From the NCBI GenBank assembly GCA_903958265.1, contig CAJBSQ010000757.1:1-5448 (forward strand): 5,448 nt of DNA, read 5' to 3'. Shown one piece after another: positions 4,847 through 5,448 of this stretch. This DNA comes from an uncultured Planctomycetaceae bacterium (GTDB lineage: Bacteria > Planctomycetota > Planctomycetia > Pirellulales > UBA1268). How positions within the stretch are numbered: position 1 is the stretch's first letter; each line of letters begins with the position of its first letter. Below the pieces are notes generated by a model. It worked only from the letters and a program-made list of their open reading frames with translations. It was not told the origin of the DNA and did not search any database. The position numbers and the translations under genes were made by a program.

Positions 4847-5110
4847 ATGCTCGTGCTCTCCAGACAACGTGACGAAAGCATCATGATCGGCGACAATATC
4901 GTCGTAACGATCGTGGACATCAGGGGAGACAAGGTCCGGCTGGGCATCAATGCCCCGTCCGAGATCCCGGTGCATCGCCAGGAGGTCTACGAGGCCATTC
5001 AGCGGGAAAACCTCCGGGCTTCGCGGCTCGAGCCGGGTGACACGCAGAACATCGGCACGTTCGCCAACCGCGCTGGTCCCCGGCCAGGCGACGCCCCGCG
5101 GCCCCGCTGA
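4847..5110 (+). CDS. csrA: Carbon storage regulator CsrA (RsmA), RNA-binding translational regulator
   Basis: CsrA is a small homodimer that binds GGA-containing hairpins near ribosome binding sites, usually repressing translation. The 87-residue product aligns with E. coli and Bacillus CsrA without gaps over the core: MLVLSRQRDESIMIGD (1-16), VRLGINAP (30-37) and PVHRQEVYEAIQ (41-52). The RNA-contacting positions L4, R6, V42 and R44 are all present. Asn55, needed for FliW binding in Bacillus CsrA, is kept (IQRENLR, 51-57), consistent with the adjacent fliW. The protein is longer than usual (61 to about 75): residues from about 61 on form a Gly/Pro/Arg-rich tail ending GDAPRPR, probably disordered. 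The ATG at 4847 follows AGGAAGGA by 7 nt; the in-frame ATG at 4793 would add 18 residues before the invariant MLVLSR and is rejected. Leader GGA motifs suggest autoregulation. Confidence 0.97.
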   Translation: MLVLSRQRDESIMIGDNIVVTIVDIRGDKVRLGINAPSEIPVHRQEVYEAIQRENLRASRLEPGDTQNIGTFANRAGPRPGDAPRPR

Positions 5111-5117
5111 AAGCGGG
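5103..5117 (+). other. Perfect hairpin over the csrA stop codon
   Basis: CCCGCT (5103-5108) pairs exactly with AGCGGG (5112-5117) around GAA. The stem contains the first base of the TGA stop (5108-5110). There is no T tract, so it is not a standard rho-independent terminator; it could protect the 3' end of the transcript or be chance in GC-rich DNA. Further right, GCTGC (5162-5166) and GCAGC (5172-5176) form another short hairpin before the converging redoxin gene. Confidence 0.3.
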
Positions 5118-5211
5118 ATGAGCGCGGCGACGTCGCGTCACCGAAGGCTCGCGACGGGGGGGCTGCTGACCGCAGCGGCACCACCCCGCGCTCACGGACG
5201 ACACGGCTGAG

Positions 5212-5448
5212 TCAGGGGCTGAAGAAGTCCGGGTGGTTGCCCGCCTTCCACTTGATGTTGCAGCCGAGGCTCGGAATCTGGTCGGCCAGCGGTGGCCTCC
5301 CGGCGAGCAGTCCCTCCAGCGTTGCACGCAGGTCCGAACCCGTCACGGGCACGTCGCTCCCCGGACGGCTCGGGTCGAGCTGCCCGCGGTACACCAGTTT
5401 TTGTCCTGCGTCGAATACGAAGAAGTCGGGCGTGCAGGCCGCATGAAA
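5212..5448 (-). CDS. Thioredoxin-like redoxin (AhpC/TSA superfamily), C-terminal part, cut by the right edge
   Basis: The frame is open from the right edge to a TGA at 5212-5214 and gives the last 78 residues. Landmarks, numbered within the fragment, are AACTPDFFVFDAGQKLVYRG (3-22), LDPSRPG (24-30), PVTGSDLR (34-41) and PSLGCNIKWKAGNHPDFF (59-76). These are typical of the C-terminus of the peroxiredoxin-like thioredoxin-fold proteins common in planctomycetes and cyanobacteria. The N-terminal half, with the usual redox-active CxxC, lies outside the window, so its chemistry cannot be judged. A GTG at 5392-5394 is in frame but lies inside the conserved fold and is not the start. The gene converges on csrA with 101 bp between them. 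Its substrate is unknown; members are generally assumed to be thiol-disulfide or peroxide-handling proteins. Confidence 0.9.
   Translation of the reverse strand, partial: FHAACTPDFFVFDAGQKLVYRGQLDPSRPGSDVPVTGSDLRATLEGLLAGRPPLADQIPSLGCNIKWKAGNHPDFFSP

Overview
This is a GC-rich bacterial window with tightly packed genes and few Shine-Dalgarno sequences. Five observations fit a planctomycete, probably of the Pirellulales type: the FliW-CsrA pair, a ComF gene beside hemC, an LPS-type LptF/LptG permease, a lipoprotein I cannot place, and a redoxin tail of a kind common in that phylum. The assignment is an inference from gene content and composition, not from a marker gene.

Layout, left to right. 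(1) The left edge carries what looks like the last 51 codons of an unrecognised plus-strand gene, followed by a rho-independent terminator. (2) Reading leftwards, comF (2033 to 1290) and hemC (1257 to 301) form a likely two-gene operon with a 32-bp gap. A perfect 16-bp palindrome in that gap lies between an AGGAGG and the hemC start. (3) An LptF/LptG-family permease diverges from comF across 123 bp that hold a candidate sigma-70 promoter. (4) A predicted lipoprotein of unknown function converges on the permease. (5) After a 287-bp divergent intergenic region, fliW and csrA run rightwards. (6) The last 78 codons of a thioredoxin-like redoxin gene enter from the right edge on the minus strand, converging on csrA.

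How the genes work together. HemC makes the linear tetrapyrrole precursor of heme. ComF is a zinc-ribbon phosphoribosyltransferase-fold protein linked to DNA uptake. The permease belongs to the lipopolysaccharide export machine. FliW and CsrA form a protein-antagonist and RNA-binding-regulator pair, which in other bacteria couples flagellin level to translation of target mRNAs.

The most interesting signals are regulatory. The csrA leader has a GC-rich hairpin presenting ACAGGATT in its loop, followed by more GGA motifs, two of them in the csrA ribosome binding site; this is the architecture of a CsrA autoregulatory site. Upstream of fliW lies a perfect CGAAC-N4-GTTCG palindrome that could be a LexA-type operator or a second GGA-loop hairpin. 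I found no mobile element, CRISPR array, tRNA or rRNA, and no clearly new multi-gene system.
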